Shown: one piece after another, positions 42,483 through 52,220 of the stretch
How the letters are laid out: each line of letters begins with the position of its first letter
Numbering within the stretch: position 1 is the stretch's first letter
Assembly (NCBI RefSeq): GCF_016859285.1
Contig: NC_053401.1
Coordinates: forward strand, 13,327,661-13,391,660
Reading direction: 5' to 3'
Source of the DNA: Xiphias gladius
Taxonomy: Eukaryota > Chordata > Actinopteri > Istiophoriformes > Xiphiidae
DNA length: 64,000 nt
The notes under the pieces: model-generated
The model's input: only the letters and a program-made list of their open reading frames with translations
The model's database searches: none
Told to the model about the DNA's origin: nothing
Translations under genes and position numbers: made by a program

Positions 42483-44235
42483 TTGAAGCTCACAAGAGAG
42501 AAGAAATAAAGAGAGGAGGCAGAATCAAAAAAGGTAAGGGTTTTTTTCCAATTCCATTGCTACTAAGAATTCATTGCCTTCTCCCACTAGAGCTTCAATA
42601 GATTTGTCAGTGAGGCTAGGTTCATGCATTTTTACACATACACACACACACACTGGTGTCAGCTGCAGGGCAAGCTGGTCTACCCTGGAAGAGGTCAGTT
42701 CTCTGGAGTAAGCAACGGACTTGCCAGTAGATTCAGAACATCACCCACTCTGAAACTACAGCCTTTCACCTACAGTATCCTTTCTAATCTACTTGTGCTT
42801 ATATGTAAGGAAGAGATAAAGAAACAAAGAGGGAAACACATGGAGGGAGAAAGAGAAAAATCCCCGTGTACAAACTAGCGTCACATCTCCTGTGTCTGAG
42901 ATGATGAGCCACAGCATCTCTCTCAGCCTTTTTTCACTCATTCAGTCACACAGATCTTGAAATTCATCACAGATGCTCTAATATTCAGCTTCTGCGGGAA
43001 CTGAGATACAGCCACTTGCTGAAAACAAGAAATGAATGTGCACTGTGTAGATTTCTTATCTCTAGAGAGTTTCATGTCACAGTAGTTTGATTATCATACT
43101 ATAATGAAGTAAATGGAAACCAGTGGCTGGCAGGAAATCTATGTAAAAAGTACTGGTATGTTTTGCAAAATGGTTGGTAGCAATATGAAGTGAACATGAT
43201 TTTAAAGTTAAACTTGCTCTGAAGACAATTGTCATCTAAATGCCTTACAATTTTGGTGAAAGGGGATAAGCATATTCTTCATATATCTCGATATGACCTA
43301 AAAAAAAACCACATAAAACATTTGTCTTCTGATTTGTGAACCTCTATCGAACCATTCTGACCTGCAGCAAAACAGAATAATCTCCCTGCTGCCTTCATGT
43401 AGGGATTTTGCCTTTAACATTTGCCCCCTCAGAGGGTCGTGACCCAAACTCACCCAGTCACACGCATTAGAGGAGTTTGGTTGTCCTCACCCTGAACCTG
43501 TGAGTGCTGATACTTCCTGTAGCCACACGTCTGTCCTCGGGTCTAGCATTACTCACTGCCAGAAACCCCGGCGCAGGGGTCAACTGTTCACAGATCATCC
43601 ATGGCCAGTTCAGATTTCAAAGTTGTGTATTTTTTCACAGGTTGCAGCCACTTTGAGGTGATACGCTGACAGATGGATTACACAATATCCACTCTAGGAT
43701 TTATCTTGTCAGCATGGAATAGCCTTTCAAATACATCATTAATACAATATCACAGTGAAATAAAAATATCACAGTAAAAAAAAAAGCAGCAACTGTGGAG
43801 GTCAGCGAATCACACTCATCACTTCTCATAAAAATATATGCTCATATACACTAATCTACATTATTGCATGAAGTCTTTGCACACACACCAGGGTGCAAAC
43901 ACACACGTAATATGCCTGAGGCTCGCGTGTCCTCCCCCAGCTGCCTGAGCTGCGATGTATACGTGGAAAAGACATGGCCCCAGGTTATGTTAGCTAGAGC
44001 ACGAGTCACCTCAACCGTTGATTGTTGCCTTATTTCAACTGGGTTGTCCTTCCCCCCTCCTCTGACACACACGTCATCAAACCCTCAGGGACAGATGAAA
44101 AAACCATAGTAACGTGACCCGCAGAGGAATGGAAGATGGTGTGTGAAGGTCTTAAAACTCATATTCAGAATATTCAGTCAGCGTTCTTGTCACAAAACAG
44201 TTTGTGTTCTTGTGGTCTTATGATTTTAAAACAAA

Positions 44236-44252
44236 TCACATTGTTTTAATAA

Positions 44253-44340
<88 letters not shown>

Positions 44341-44369
44341 GGTTTGTGTGTTTTATTAAAACAATGTGA
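44236..44369. repeat. (AC)n microsatellite flanked by a 19-bp perfect inverted repeat
   Basis: TCACATTGTTTTAATAAAA at 44236-44254 is repeated exactly in reverse complement at 44351-44369. A pure AC run (44256-44338) lies between the arms. The match continues imperfectly outward (AAACAAA on both sides). Confidence 0.9.
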
Positions 44370-45633
44370 GTTTGTTTGGCTGGACTGTGAATAGACACAC
44401 CAGTTGCTCTTCTGTTGTATTTCTGATAAAATATTGGTCTGGTAGTGTTTGCTGTGTTTGCTCCAACCAGACCAACCAGGACTGAAATGTAAAGGATTTC
44501 AACTTTAAGGAGCTTGTCTGTAAAGTTGTATAATATTAAATTTAATGCTAAACTCTGCCGGTTTGAACAGCAAAGTCACAGCTCACTCTATCCAAGGGCA
44601 TTTGAATGCATTAGTAGAGAACATGGCAGGCCTGCACCGTCTTGGTGACCCCTGCTGCAAGGCAAACTAAACACTCCAGCATTATAGCAGCAGGCCAGCC
44701 AGCATCTGAGGTCACACAGCCAGGCTGCATGAGTCACACAGCCCAGAGCAAAACCAAAATGTGTAAAAACTTCACATTGGCAGATTAGTTTGTTTACATC
44801 CTGCCCTGGACGTGATTTGGCCAGGCTGCAGTAAGACACAGCCAAGGAGCCTGTCCTCTCTTTTCTCTCTTTAACTCTATCCTTCTCTGCTTCTGTCCTT
44901 TTTCTTTATTTCTTCCTTCCTTCTTTTCTTTCTTCCCTCCTAAGTCTCTCCACTTCAACTCTCCCATTCTCACCGCTGCCAAGAGCACATGACCATGAGG
45001 CAGAGTGCAGCGGAAAAATAAAGCAGCCCAGCCCTTGTAAAAAATTAGGTTAAAAAAAAAAAAAAATCAGACAAATTAATAACAACACAAAACAGATGGG
45101 GAAGTTGTATTTCCAGAATAAAACAAGACATTTATAAAAAACACTCCTTTTCTCCCCTGTGGAGTTTGCCAAGTTATGAGCTCATACTTTGTAGGCCCTC
45201 TGCTGAATATCTATTCATAGCGTCAGCTCCAAGATGTCAGACTTTTATGACCCATTTCTCCTCTCGTTATCTGCAGCAACAATTAGGGGGCTGCTAATTT
45301 AATGCTGGGAATATGGAAGTGCTTTGCTGACTTGGAAGGAAACTCAGGATGGTTCACAGTGAACTGGTGTACACAGGGACGGATTAAACTCTCCTTAGGT
45401 CTTCAAACAGGGTAGAAACTGTTAAAAGTCCACACGAGATCACAGCTTTGTGTGCATGTGGATGTGTGTGTCTTTTTCCTCACAAAGCTACAGTATAATG
45501 ATGAATGGGTTCAGTCTGGGGTAACACAAACAAACATACACAGAGATGCCCACACTCTCTATCAGCCATGGTTTTGAGGTCATGCCTGGCACCACTCTCT
45601 GAAAACCACTGAAGTGGTGATGTCATATCTGCA

Positions 45634-46041
45634 TCATCTATTGCCTCTCTTCCTGCAACACCTTGAGGTCGAAGGTTTACCCCTTTCCCTCCCGTATTGA
45701 ATGTCCAGGTCTACACCTGTGAGGATGAACAATGAGTTTGCAAGGTTTTTAATAGATAATTTAAATCGTAGATTAAGGTTTAATCTATCAATTATATCTA
45801 AATTCATGTTTAACAAATAGTGACTTTTACACTGTGACTGCCATTCAGTTCCGAGTCTGGTGGCACTGTTGACCAGGTCTTTACGTGTGCACAAAGCAAG
45901 AAAGTCTGATTGCAACCTCCTGAAGGTTCTGGGCCCCAACAGGCGCAACAGAGCCATATCCTTATCTGAGAAGCTGAACCTCGTCATCATGTTGTCTTCT
46001 GCTGTGGGAAAGAATTCAGAAAAATAAATGATCACCAACAT
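45634..46041 (-). other. unidentified open frame, possible exon or repeat
   Basis: A 135-codon open frame. The part from the internal MMTRFSFSDKDMALLRLLG to WQSQCKSHY (about 45990 to 45830) is charged, leucine/arginine-rich and protein-like. The last third is AT-rich and less convincing. A CAG (TTTCCCACAG) just before the AGAAGACAACATG could act as a splice acceptor. I do not recognise the sequence. It may be an interspersed repeat that happens to be open, an exon of an unplaced gene, or chance. Confidence 0.2.
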
Positions 46042-46695
46042 ACGTTGCTGCTACTAAACAAAATAACATCTTCACTTAATGTTAGTGAAATTGCTCCTCT
46101 ATAGTAGTTTTCTACAAAGGAGATCATTCTCAGCACTTAGCTGTTTTTGCTTTTTTGAAACGGCTTCATATGTTATTTTCATTATACTATAGCTGGAAAC
46201 CTGAGAAAACAAAGAGGAAATTGGTATTTCAGTGACCAGAACTCAGTGTCACTTCTAACAAAAATTAGCTAAATGTCATGAGTCAGTTAAACACAAAATA
46301 CTTTTCCTTAACTTAAAAGACTTGATTTAAATAGAGAAAACATGTTCAGAATTTGTTCATTCAATGTACTATATATGCCATAATCTACTTATGATTCATG
46401 ACTGGTGTGACAGAATGGAAATGTATTTTGAGGCTATCCATTTACTTTTGAGTTTATTTGGTTTACATGGCCAGTGTGCTTACTTTGAATGTAAAGTTAG
46501 CTAAGAGGTTAGTGCATGTAGGCCACCTAAGTTTACATATAGATTCTTATGCATCTGAAACTGTCCACAGGAAATTTGATTCAATTTAGACTTTTTTCAC
46601 AGTGACCATGAAAGACTGGCTGTAGCTGATAGAATTATAGATAATTAATAGATAATTAGGTTCAGTTACAACCAGTGACCTTTGTCCTGATTTGT

Positions 46696-46750
46696 ACAGC
46701 TAGGATAGGCTCCGGCCCCCACGCAGCCCCTTAAGCTAATGGATGGATGT
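46696..46750 (+). repeat. fragment of a fish retroposon 3' tail
   Basis: CAGCTAGGATAGGCTCCGGC, then ACGCAGCCCC, then AATGGATGGATG matches the well-known 'gctgggataggctccagccc ... atggatgg' tail shared by many fish LINE/SINE copies. Only the end is present. Confidence 0.7.
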
Positions 46751-49049
46751 GTTCTACAGTAGAGCTGTTTGTCTTGAATAGTTTGCATTTAGTTTCAGAC
46801 AACAGGGATTCAGCCTGGTATTTATAAGTCTAGCTGCGATATTTTTGTTTTTCGGGACTGCCATGTGCATATATTACAGTGTCTTCAGCATACATTTGGA
46901 CATACCTTAGCAAACTCCAATTGCGATTTATTAGTTTATGCAAAAGCAAAGCTGCACTTAGTGTATTACTGTAAAAGCCTTTGCTTAAATATATAAATAA
47001 TTTACTTTTCTTTTTTTTTGAGGACCTTTGGTTACCAAAATGGATTGTATTAAGTATACTTTAAGTATTAGGAATGTGCCTCTACAGTAAATCTACATCA
47101 AGTGGATTCATATTTTACTATTAGTGCAACCCAAATACAATTTAACTGTACAACAAATATATTTCAAAGCCGCTAACTTATGCAGCTCACTACAGTAGCT
47201 GCGTTTACTTTAGGTCAGACCTAAACACAAGTGTTTGAAATTATGACTTAAATTGAAGCTTTTGGAAAACTGTAGGAGGCCCATGCACCTTGCCCTGATC
47301 AGTGTGATTTCTTACTGGAGTCATTTCCCAAATCTCAACAGTTAATATAGTGAGTAAAAAGCTATAATGACCAACAGCCATAATGGACAAAAATGTTGAC
47401 AATAACACCCAGAGTGGTAAATACCATATTTCCCCCTACATGTATCATATTGCTGTTGCACCATCTATAGGGTAAAGCTGTCAACAGTTAACGGTTTATA
47501 TATGCATATATTATCTAAATTTGGCTCTAACTGCTTTTCGGATACAGGAATTACATGTTATGTAACAAATTTGGAGAAGGTTGGATTAAGGGTGAAAGAT
47601 GTAAAAATGCCAAAACTATGTTTAGGCGGAAATGGGCATTTTCTATACTGATAAATTCTTCTTGAACCAAAGTTTCCTTGAAAACCTAGGCTATTACTTT
47701 TCCCAGATCAGTTATGACCCAAATACCAAGTGATTTATAAAATACCACACGGTGGTGCTAGCATATCCAGATCAACATAAAAAAGTAATGATGCCAGATT
47801 TGACTGATATCTATGCAGTAGTACACAAAATAAGGCAGAGGACCATGTTTTTGAGATATCTTTCTAGCAAAAATTCAAACAAAGAGGATTGAAAACTTCC
47901 TCAAGATGCAAGTTATAACATACAAAAATTATGGATTTTCAACATATATTTGTACTACTTTTCAAGGCAGCATCATGTTGATGATGACATATTTTAATAT
48001 TCATGTCTTGTGGTCAAAAGTAAGAAATGTACAGTATATTGTCAAAAACAATAAAACCAATGTGTTAAAAAAGTTTTTCAATGCTCTCTAAGAGTTTACA
48101 AAAAGGCCATGAACTCACAAGTAATTATTGCAGAAACTCACAGCCGGTATGAGATTCTATAGGAATAGCTCACTCTCTCATTCTGTATTTGACTCCTACA
48201 AGCTGGTATCAACAGGAAAGAGTCAGCCAATGAAACTAATTGGGTGGTGTGTGTTTTATGAAAAGAACAGCCTGTACTGTCCTGGGCTCCCTCCCACAGC
48301 TCTCTGACTGGCTGACTCATAAGTGGTCTGCTTTTCTTCTCTCTGCTGTGATTGGAGCCATGGAAAGCCAATAACTAAAAACTTTTTTTCCCCTTCTTTT
48401 CCTCAGGACATACCCTTGTTGTTTTCAACTTAAGAGGCAGAGCTGGGCAGAGACGATCCAGCACGGTCACAGCTTGCACTCTGGTCCTGTATCTGCACTC
48501 AAGATGTCCACGGTGTATTGGATTTTAACCCCACAGCATATATATAATTTTATTATACCAAATATTGCTGGTGCATTAATAACTCCATAGAGGATAGATT
48601 TTCTATTTGCAGATTATTGGAATATTACAGAAATGCTCTGGTCAAGTTTGTTCAAAAAAAAGATCAAAGCTGAATTATCATTGTCAAAACTATACATATT
48701 ATAAGGCCACCGAAGCTGTATTGTAAAGCATGAAGGTTCTTCATGAAAGGATTTTTTAGTGGTTACACTGTTGATCAGTGATGGTATAGTTACTGATCCT
48801 ATCACTTCTGTGTCATTCACTAAACCAAAGGACACATTAAACCTATTTAATAACATGGTTGTATCTCTTTGTAGGTCTTTGTGTAAGACTTTGTAATCAC
48901 TATGACCAGCCTGCCACTTTACAGGGGCAGATCACTTTAAACGTCAAGTGTGTGTTTGTTAAGGGTGGAGTGGTCGTGTGCTTTGCAATCAAAATAGTGA
49001 GCACATACATTTATTACACCAGATTTTAAAGCAGTCCAACTGCAGATTG
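46751..49049. other. intergenic, downstream of cdkn1b
   Basis: No exon recognised. Around 48200-48400 there are CCAAT-type boxes and a TGACTCA AP-1-like motif in a moderately GC-richer block; no associated gene was found. Confidence 0.4.
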
Positions 49050-49131
49050 AAAAAAAAAAAAAAAAAAAAAAAAAACCACACAACACAGGGTATAAAATCG
49101 ATTATTAGGCTCAGTTTTGCAACAGTTTATT
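49050..49131 (-). terminator. cdkn1b polyadenylation signal and downstream element
   Basis: AATAAA on the minus strand occupies 49126-49131. About 40 to 75 bases further on, the minus strand reads TGTGTTGTGTGG followed by a 26-base poly-T (the plus-strand poly-A at 49050-49075). That is the GU/U-rich downstream element expected of a strong cleavage site. Cleavage near 49105 would give a 3' UTR of about 1.6 kb if no intron lies within it. Other AATAAA hexamers are possible, so an alternative end is not excluded. Confidence 0.6.
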
Positions 49132-49158
49132 TATCTTAAAAACAATAATGAAAATATA

Positions 49159-49166
49159 TATTTACA
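49159..49166 (-). promoter_or_regulatory. Pumilio response element in cdkn1b 3' UTR
   Basis: The minus strand reads TGTAAATA, a perfect Pumilio (PUM) recognition element, about 30 bases upstream of the poly(A) signal. Mammalian p27 mRNA is known to be bound by PUM1, which affects miR-221/222 access. Here the element lies about 880 bases from the nearest miR site, so that coupling is uncertain. Eight-base motifs also occur by chance in AT-rich UTRs. Confidence 0.4.
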
Positions 49167-50046
49167 AAAATGCACAAAAATGTTGCTTTGGGAAGCTATA
49201 CATACACCCACAAAAAAAGCTCGACATAAATAAGTTAGTATAATTTTTCAGTGTTTTTCATAACAAAAAATGAAAAAAAAGGCACACAGGTACACTTCAA
49301 AGTTTGACACCAAATAAGGCAGTGTAACTTTGTTTTCTGCCTTCACAAAAATGAAAAATTAACAATAGTGCAATTACATGTTCCACATGAATTCCACACC
49401 ACAAAGACAAATCTTTGATTCACATATTTGCATAATATGTAGCCCAGTGATTTTAACATATTTTATCTATGTTAACCTGGACTACAGAATTTATTACAAG
49501 GGGTGGGATATGTGACCTATAAGCCACTAAAATATTAACTCACCCAATTTAAAAATAAAAGATCATTCTTAGGATTATTAGCAAATACTTTTAAAATTTG
49601 GTTGGATATTGCTCAGCAGTTTAGCCACCCTCCCACCCCACCCCTCACCCCCAGAAAAAAGGTACAAACTTTGTCAAAAAAAAGAAATAAAAAAGGGGAA
49701 ATAAAGAGACATTATTTGCATGTAAACTTTATCTATCATGGCTGTTCCCAGTTAGATGGACCCTCAACTTACAGTGTGGCCATCTGGGCCTTCAAAAACA
49801 AGATATATAACACTGGGACAAATAAAGCCATAGAAAAAGTGAAGACGTTTTGTTTCCACATAACCCTGACTTTTAAAATCTGCATTTGTAACTTACATCA
49901 ATTACCTGAATAATGATACAATATGACCATTTTAACAAAATAATATTTCTCTGTTGGAAATTGCACTGCAACTTCCCGAGTCAAATTCACACACTTATTC
50001 AAACACATTTAACAAAGGTATGAAAAGCATATTATGCTTTTTTATG

Positions 50047-50057
50047 TGCTACATCTG
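50047..50057 (-). promoter_or_regulatory. miR-222/221 target site (8mer) in cdkn1b 3' UTR
   Basis: The mRNA strand here is complementary to nucleotides 2-11 of miR-222 (plus strand GCTACATCTG), with an A opposite nucleotide 1. That is an 8mer seed site with extended pairing. For miR-221 it is an 8mer seed site only. It lies about 680 bases after the stop codon and about 60 bases from a second site, echoing the paired miR-221/222 sites known in mammalian CDKN1B. Confidence 0.75.
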
Positions 50058-50106
50058 AAACATAGGTAGTAGATAAAAAAGGATGAGCAAAAATCCATTT
50101 GCACAC

Positions 50107-50123
50107 TGCTACATTGTCTGCTG
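50107..50123 (-). promoter_or_regulatory. miR-221 target site with 16-bp contiguous pairing
   Basis: The plus strand GCTACATTGTCTGCTG (50108-50123) equals nucleotides 2-17 of miR-221-3p. The minus-strand mRNA therefore pairs perfectly with positions 2-17, and an A faces position 1. It is about 620 bases into the 3' UTR. Repression of p27 by miR-221/222 through two 3' UTR seed sites is well established in mammals; pairing through the miRNA centre is far more extensive than usual animal sites. Confidence 0.85.
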
Positions 50124-50404
50124 CTTCTGAGGCAATTTAATTAAAACGAGTGCCAAAACTTGATAGTGTACATATTCAGTGCTTGTGCAGCCTCTCCTCC
50201 TCCCCTTCTTTAGGAAAAGGCTGTTTTTTGTTTTTGTTTTTTTGTTTTAATTTTTTTTAATTTTCTCCCCCGTCTGTCAGATGATGAGAAAGGCTACAGT
50301 ATTCCACCAGCAACATGTCTCCCCGCTCTGTGGGACATAAAAAGGGAAACCGGGCTGTTGAATGGTGCAATTGAAAAGGCACTTGCTTATGCTTGATATC
50401 CCTC

Positions 50405-50418
50405 ATGCATGCATGCAT

Positions 50419-50449
<31 letters not shown>

Positions 50450-50453
50450 CACA
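50405..50453 (-). repeat. tripartite UG/CGUG/CAUG tract in cdkn1b 3' UTR
   Basis: On the plus strand four GCAT-type units step into four GCAC-type units and then into a pure AC run. On the transcript strand this reads (UG)n, (CGUG)n, (CAUG)n and supplies four overlapping UGCAUG hexamers, the RBFOX binding motif, next to a UG repeat of the kind bound by TDP-43 or CELF proteins. Protein binding is inferred from motif only. Confidence 0.8.
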
Positions 50454-50739
50454 AAGGGTGAACAGTCATAGCGTGAACGGTTGTGGAAGATTAAAAAAAA
50501 CAATAACAATATGTTTAAAGGGGTGATGACGTGTTTGAGCTGCGTGCAGGAAAGACGTGTTTTCACAACTGTTATGTGTTGATGCTGGTGAGAAACAAGT
50601 AAACAAAACTCTACTGGCATCCAAAATATTAGCCGATCATTAGTATTTTACACAGTGAAGACCGGTGGGTTATTATCCACTCATATCACTGGATGTCAGT
50701 GAAATAGTGAGATAATGATTTCTAACCTGGCACTGTTTT

Positions 50740-51858
50740 TCACTGGACCTCTGCGCTGCTCTCTGGCCTGCTGGGTCCCTCCTCCGCGGCTTTCACCGCC
50801 TGACTTCCTGCACAGTCCGACTGGTCTTCATCATCGTCTTCGTCGGTATGCGACCTTTTTCTCCTCTGACACTCGCTGGAGCAGGGACCTGCTGGCCAAA
50901 AAAGAAAAAGAGAGAAAAAAAAGGGGAAAAAAATGGAGAAAAAAAAGAAATATAAAAAAAAGGTGGGGGGGGGGGGAGATCACGCAGAAAAGTTGTCAGG
51001 GTGTTGGTGTGTCGAGCTGCACGTCCACTTTAAAAAGCACCTGACAGATACGGCAGACTGCTCCTGCCTAACGTTGAAGACATTTTTGCCTAGTGTACCA
51101 GGAGTAGCTCGGGGTATGAGAAGAAAATCTGTGCAACTACAATGTAATAAGCCCATTTCATCTCTGAAGTAAATGTGCACTATAGTGTCACCTTCAGTAA
51201 CAACTAAGGTTCAAATAACTTTAACATCTGCAGAGAAATTTCCATCTTGCCCTCCCTCGTGTTATGCTGCAGCACACAACTGCTCGTTTGCAAAGGCACG
51301 GTGATCAACCGACCGTAGCCTACGGTTGAACCCCGGCCACAACTTGTTGCCTGGCGCCTCTGCATTGCGGCACAGTGTCACTACAGAGACTCGCCGCACA
51401 GGGAAACAAAAATTTGTCACAGCTTTAATAAGTCAAGGTAAATCACCTAAAGCTCCCGAGCGTCTCTTCCTTGACCCGTTTCTGTCTGGTTGGCGATTCG
51501 TCTGCCTTTCACTCCTCTCCTCGGCATCCTGCCGGTTGTTATCGCCGGACAAGTCCGCATCTCGCTGTGGCCGCTGGCTCCCGTGAGGCTGTCTGAGATA
51601 AAACTCCGGCGGGTTGCTGTCCTCCTCCCACTCGTAATTGCGCGGAGTGAGCGGTCTGTTGTTCTCTGGATCGAAATTATACCTCTCCCTAAAAAACTGC
51701 ACGTTTTCCTGCAACGAAGCCGTCACATTCCTCTGTATCTCCTCGGGGTCAGGTCTGCCGAAAAGGTTTCTGCGGACCGGAGGTCTGAGGTTGTCAGGCT
51801 GCCGCGCATCCACCCTCTCCAATGTCGGGCTCGCATTAGAAAGGCGAACATCTGACAT
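50740..51858 (-). CDS. cdkn1b: cyclin-dependent kinase inhibitor 1B-like (p27Kip1)
   Basis: Two coding exons, 51858-51447 and 50888-50740, are joined across a 558-bp intron. The donor is GTGATT after TTTAG, the acceptor is CCAGCAG, and together they give 561 nt or 186 aa; human p27 has 198. The start is the ATG at 51858, whose MSDVRLSNASPTLERVDARQ matches the p27 N-terminus including Ser10-Pro11. The cyclin-binding RNLFG is at residues 30-34, as in human. The CDK-binding region (about 60-91) has YNFDPENNRPL, NYEWEE and PEFYLRQP with the inhibitory tyrosine. Two basic clusters, KRR at 131-133 and RRKR at 146-149, form a probable bipartite nuclear signal spanning the exon junction. The C-terminus is acidic then SSAEVQ and lacks the TPKK degron of mammalian p27. 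It inhibits cyclin-CDK2/CDK4 complexes in the nucleus and restrains G1 to S. Fish have more than one cdkn1b copy; which one this is cannot be settled here. Confidence 0.95.
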
Positions 51859-51997
51859 TTTGTTGCACATATGACAAGGGGGGGTGGGGGGATACACAAA
51901 AACAACAACCAAAGCCTCTCAAACTGCTATTTCCAAGTAGTATTCCTTTCAAATGCAAAGTCACAGGAATGATGCATGCATACTCCGCGCGTATCAT
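51836..51997 (-). other. upstream ORF overlapping the cdkn1b start codon
   Basis: An ATG at 51997 opens a 53-codon frame that ends at a TAA (51836-51838), 18-20 bases past the p27 ATG and in a different frame. Ribosomes that translate it cannot simply reinitiate at the p27 start, so it should lower p27 output unless bypassed. Whether it is in the mRNA depends on the true transcription start and on the absence of a leader intron. Mammalian p27 mRNA also has an upstream ORF and unusual leader-dependent translation; sequence homology to that ORF is not claimed. Confidence 0.55.
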
Positions 51998-52103
51998 CCA
52001 CAACGCATACGCGCAAAAATGTAATAAAGCGTCTCCAAAGGGCGCAGAGGGGGTTTCAGAAAGCCACTCCTGTCAATTCCGTAGTAAGACTGATGAAAAC
52101 AAG

Positions 52104-52124
52104 TCAAGTCATAACAGCCAACAT
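52104..52124 (-). other. short upstream ORF in the cdkn1b leader
   Basis: ATG at 52124 in the context CGCCATGT, six codons (MLAVMT) then TGA. It lies about 20 bases downstream of the inferred transcription start. A further four-codon frame starts at about 52008. Confidence 0.4.
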
Positions 52125-52171
52125 GGCGTTAGAGGGAGCTATGAGTGAAGAAGAAAAGTTGACATCAAGGA

Positions 52172-52220
52172 CTATTTAAACAGAGAAGGCGATTCATTGG
52201 TCTGCGCACTAGGACCGCCC
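52172..52220 (-). promoter_or_regulatory. cdkn1b core promoter
   Basis: On the minus strand, in order toward the gene: GGGCGG GC-box (52215-52220), CCAAT box (52196-52200) and a TATA-like TTTAAATAG (52172-52180). Transcription starting about 25-30 bases on, near 52145, gives a leader of about 290 nt. Sp1 and NF-Y control of p27 promoters through GC and CCAAT boxes is established in mammals. The spacing between CCAAT and TATA is short, so the TATA-like element might not be used. Confidence 0.5.

Noticed and set aside
50090..50140. A plus-strand miR-221 gene
   Set aside because: The plus strand equals miR-221 nucleotides 2-17 but the 3' end differs and no opposing arm (ACAATGTAG-type) exists within 80 bases. 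A target site on the minus-strand mRNA explains it.
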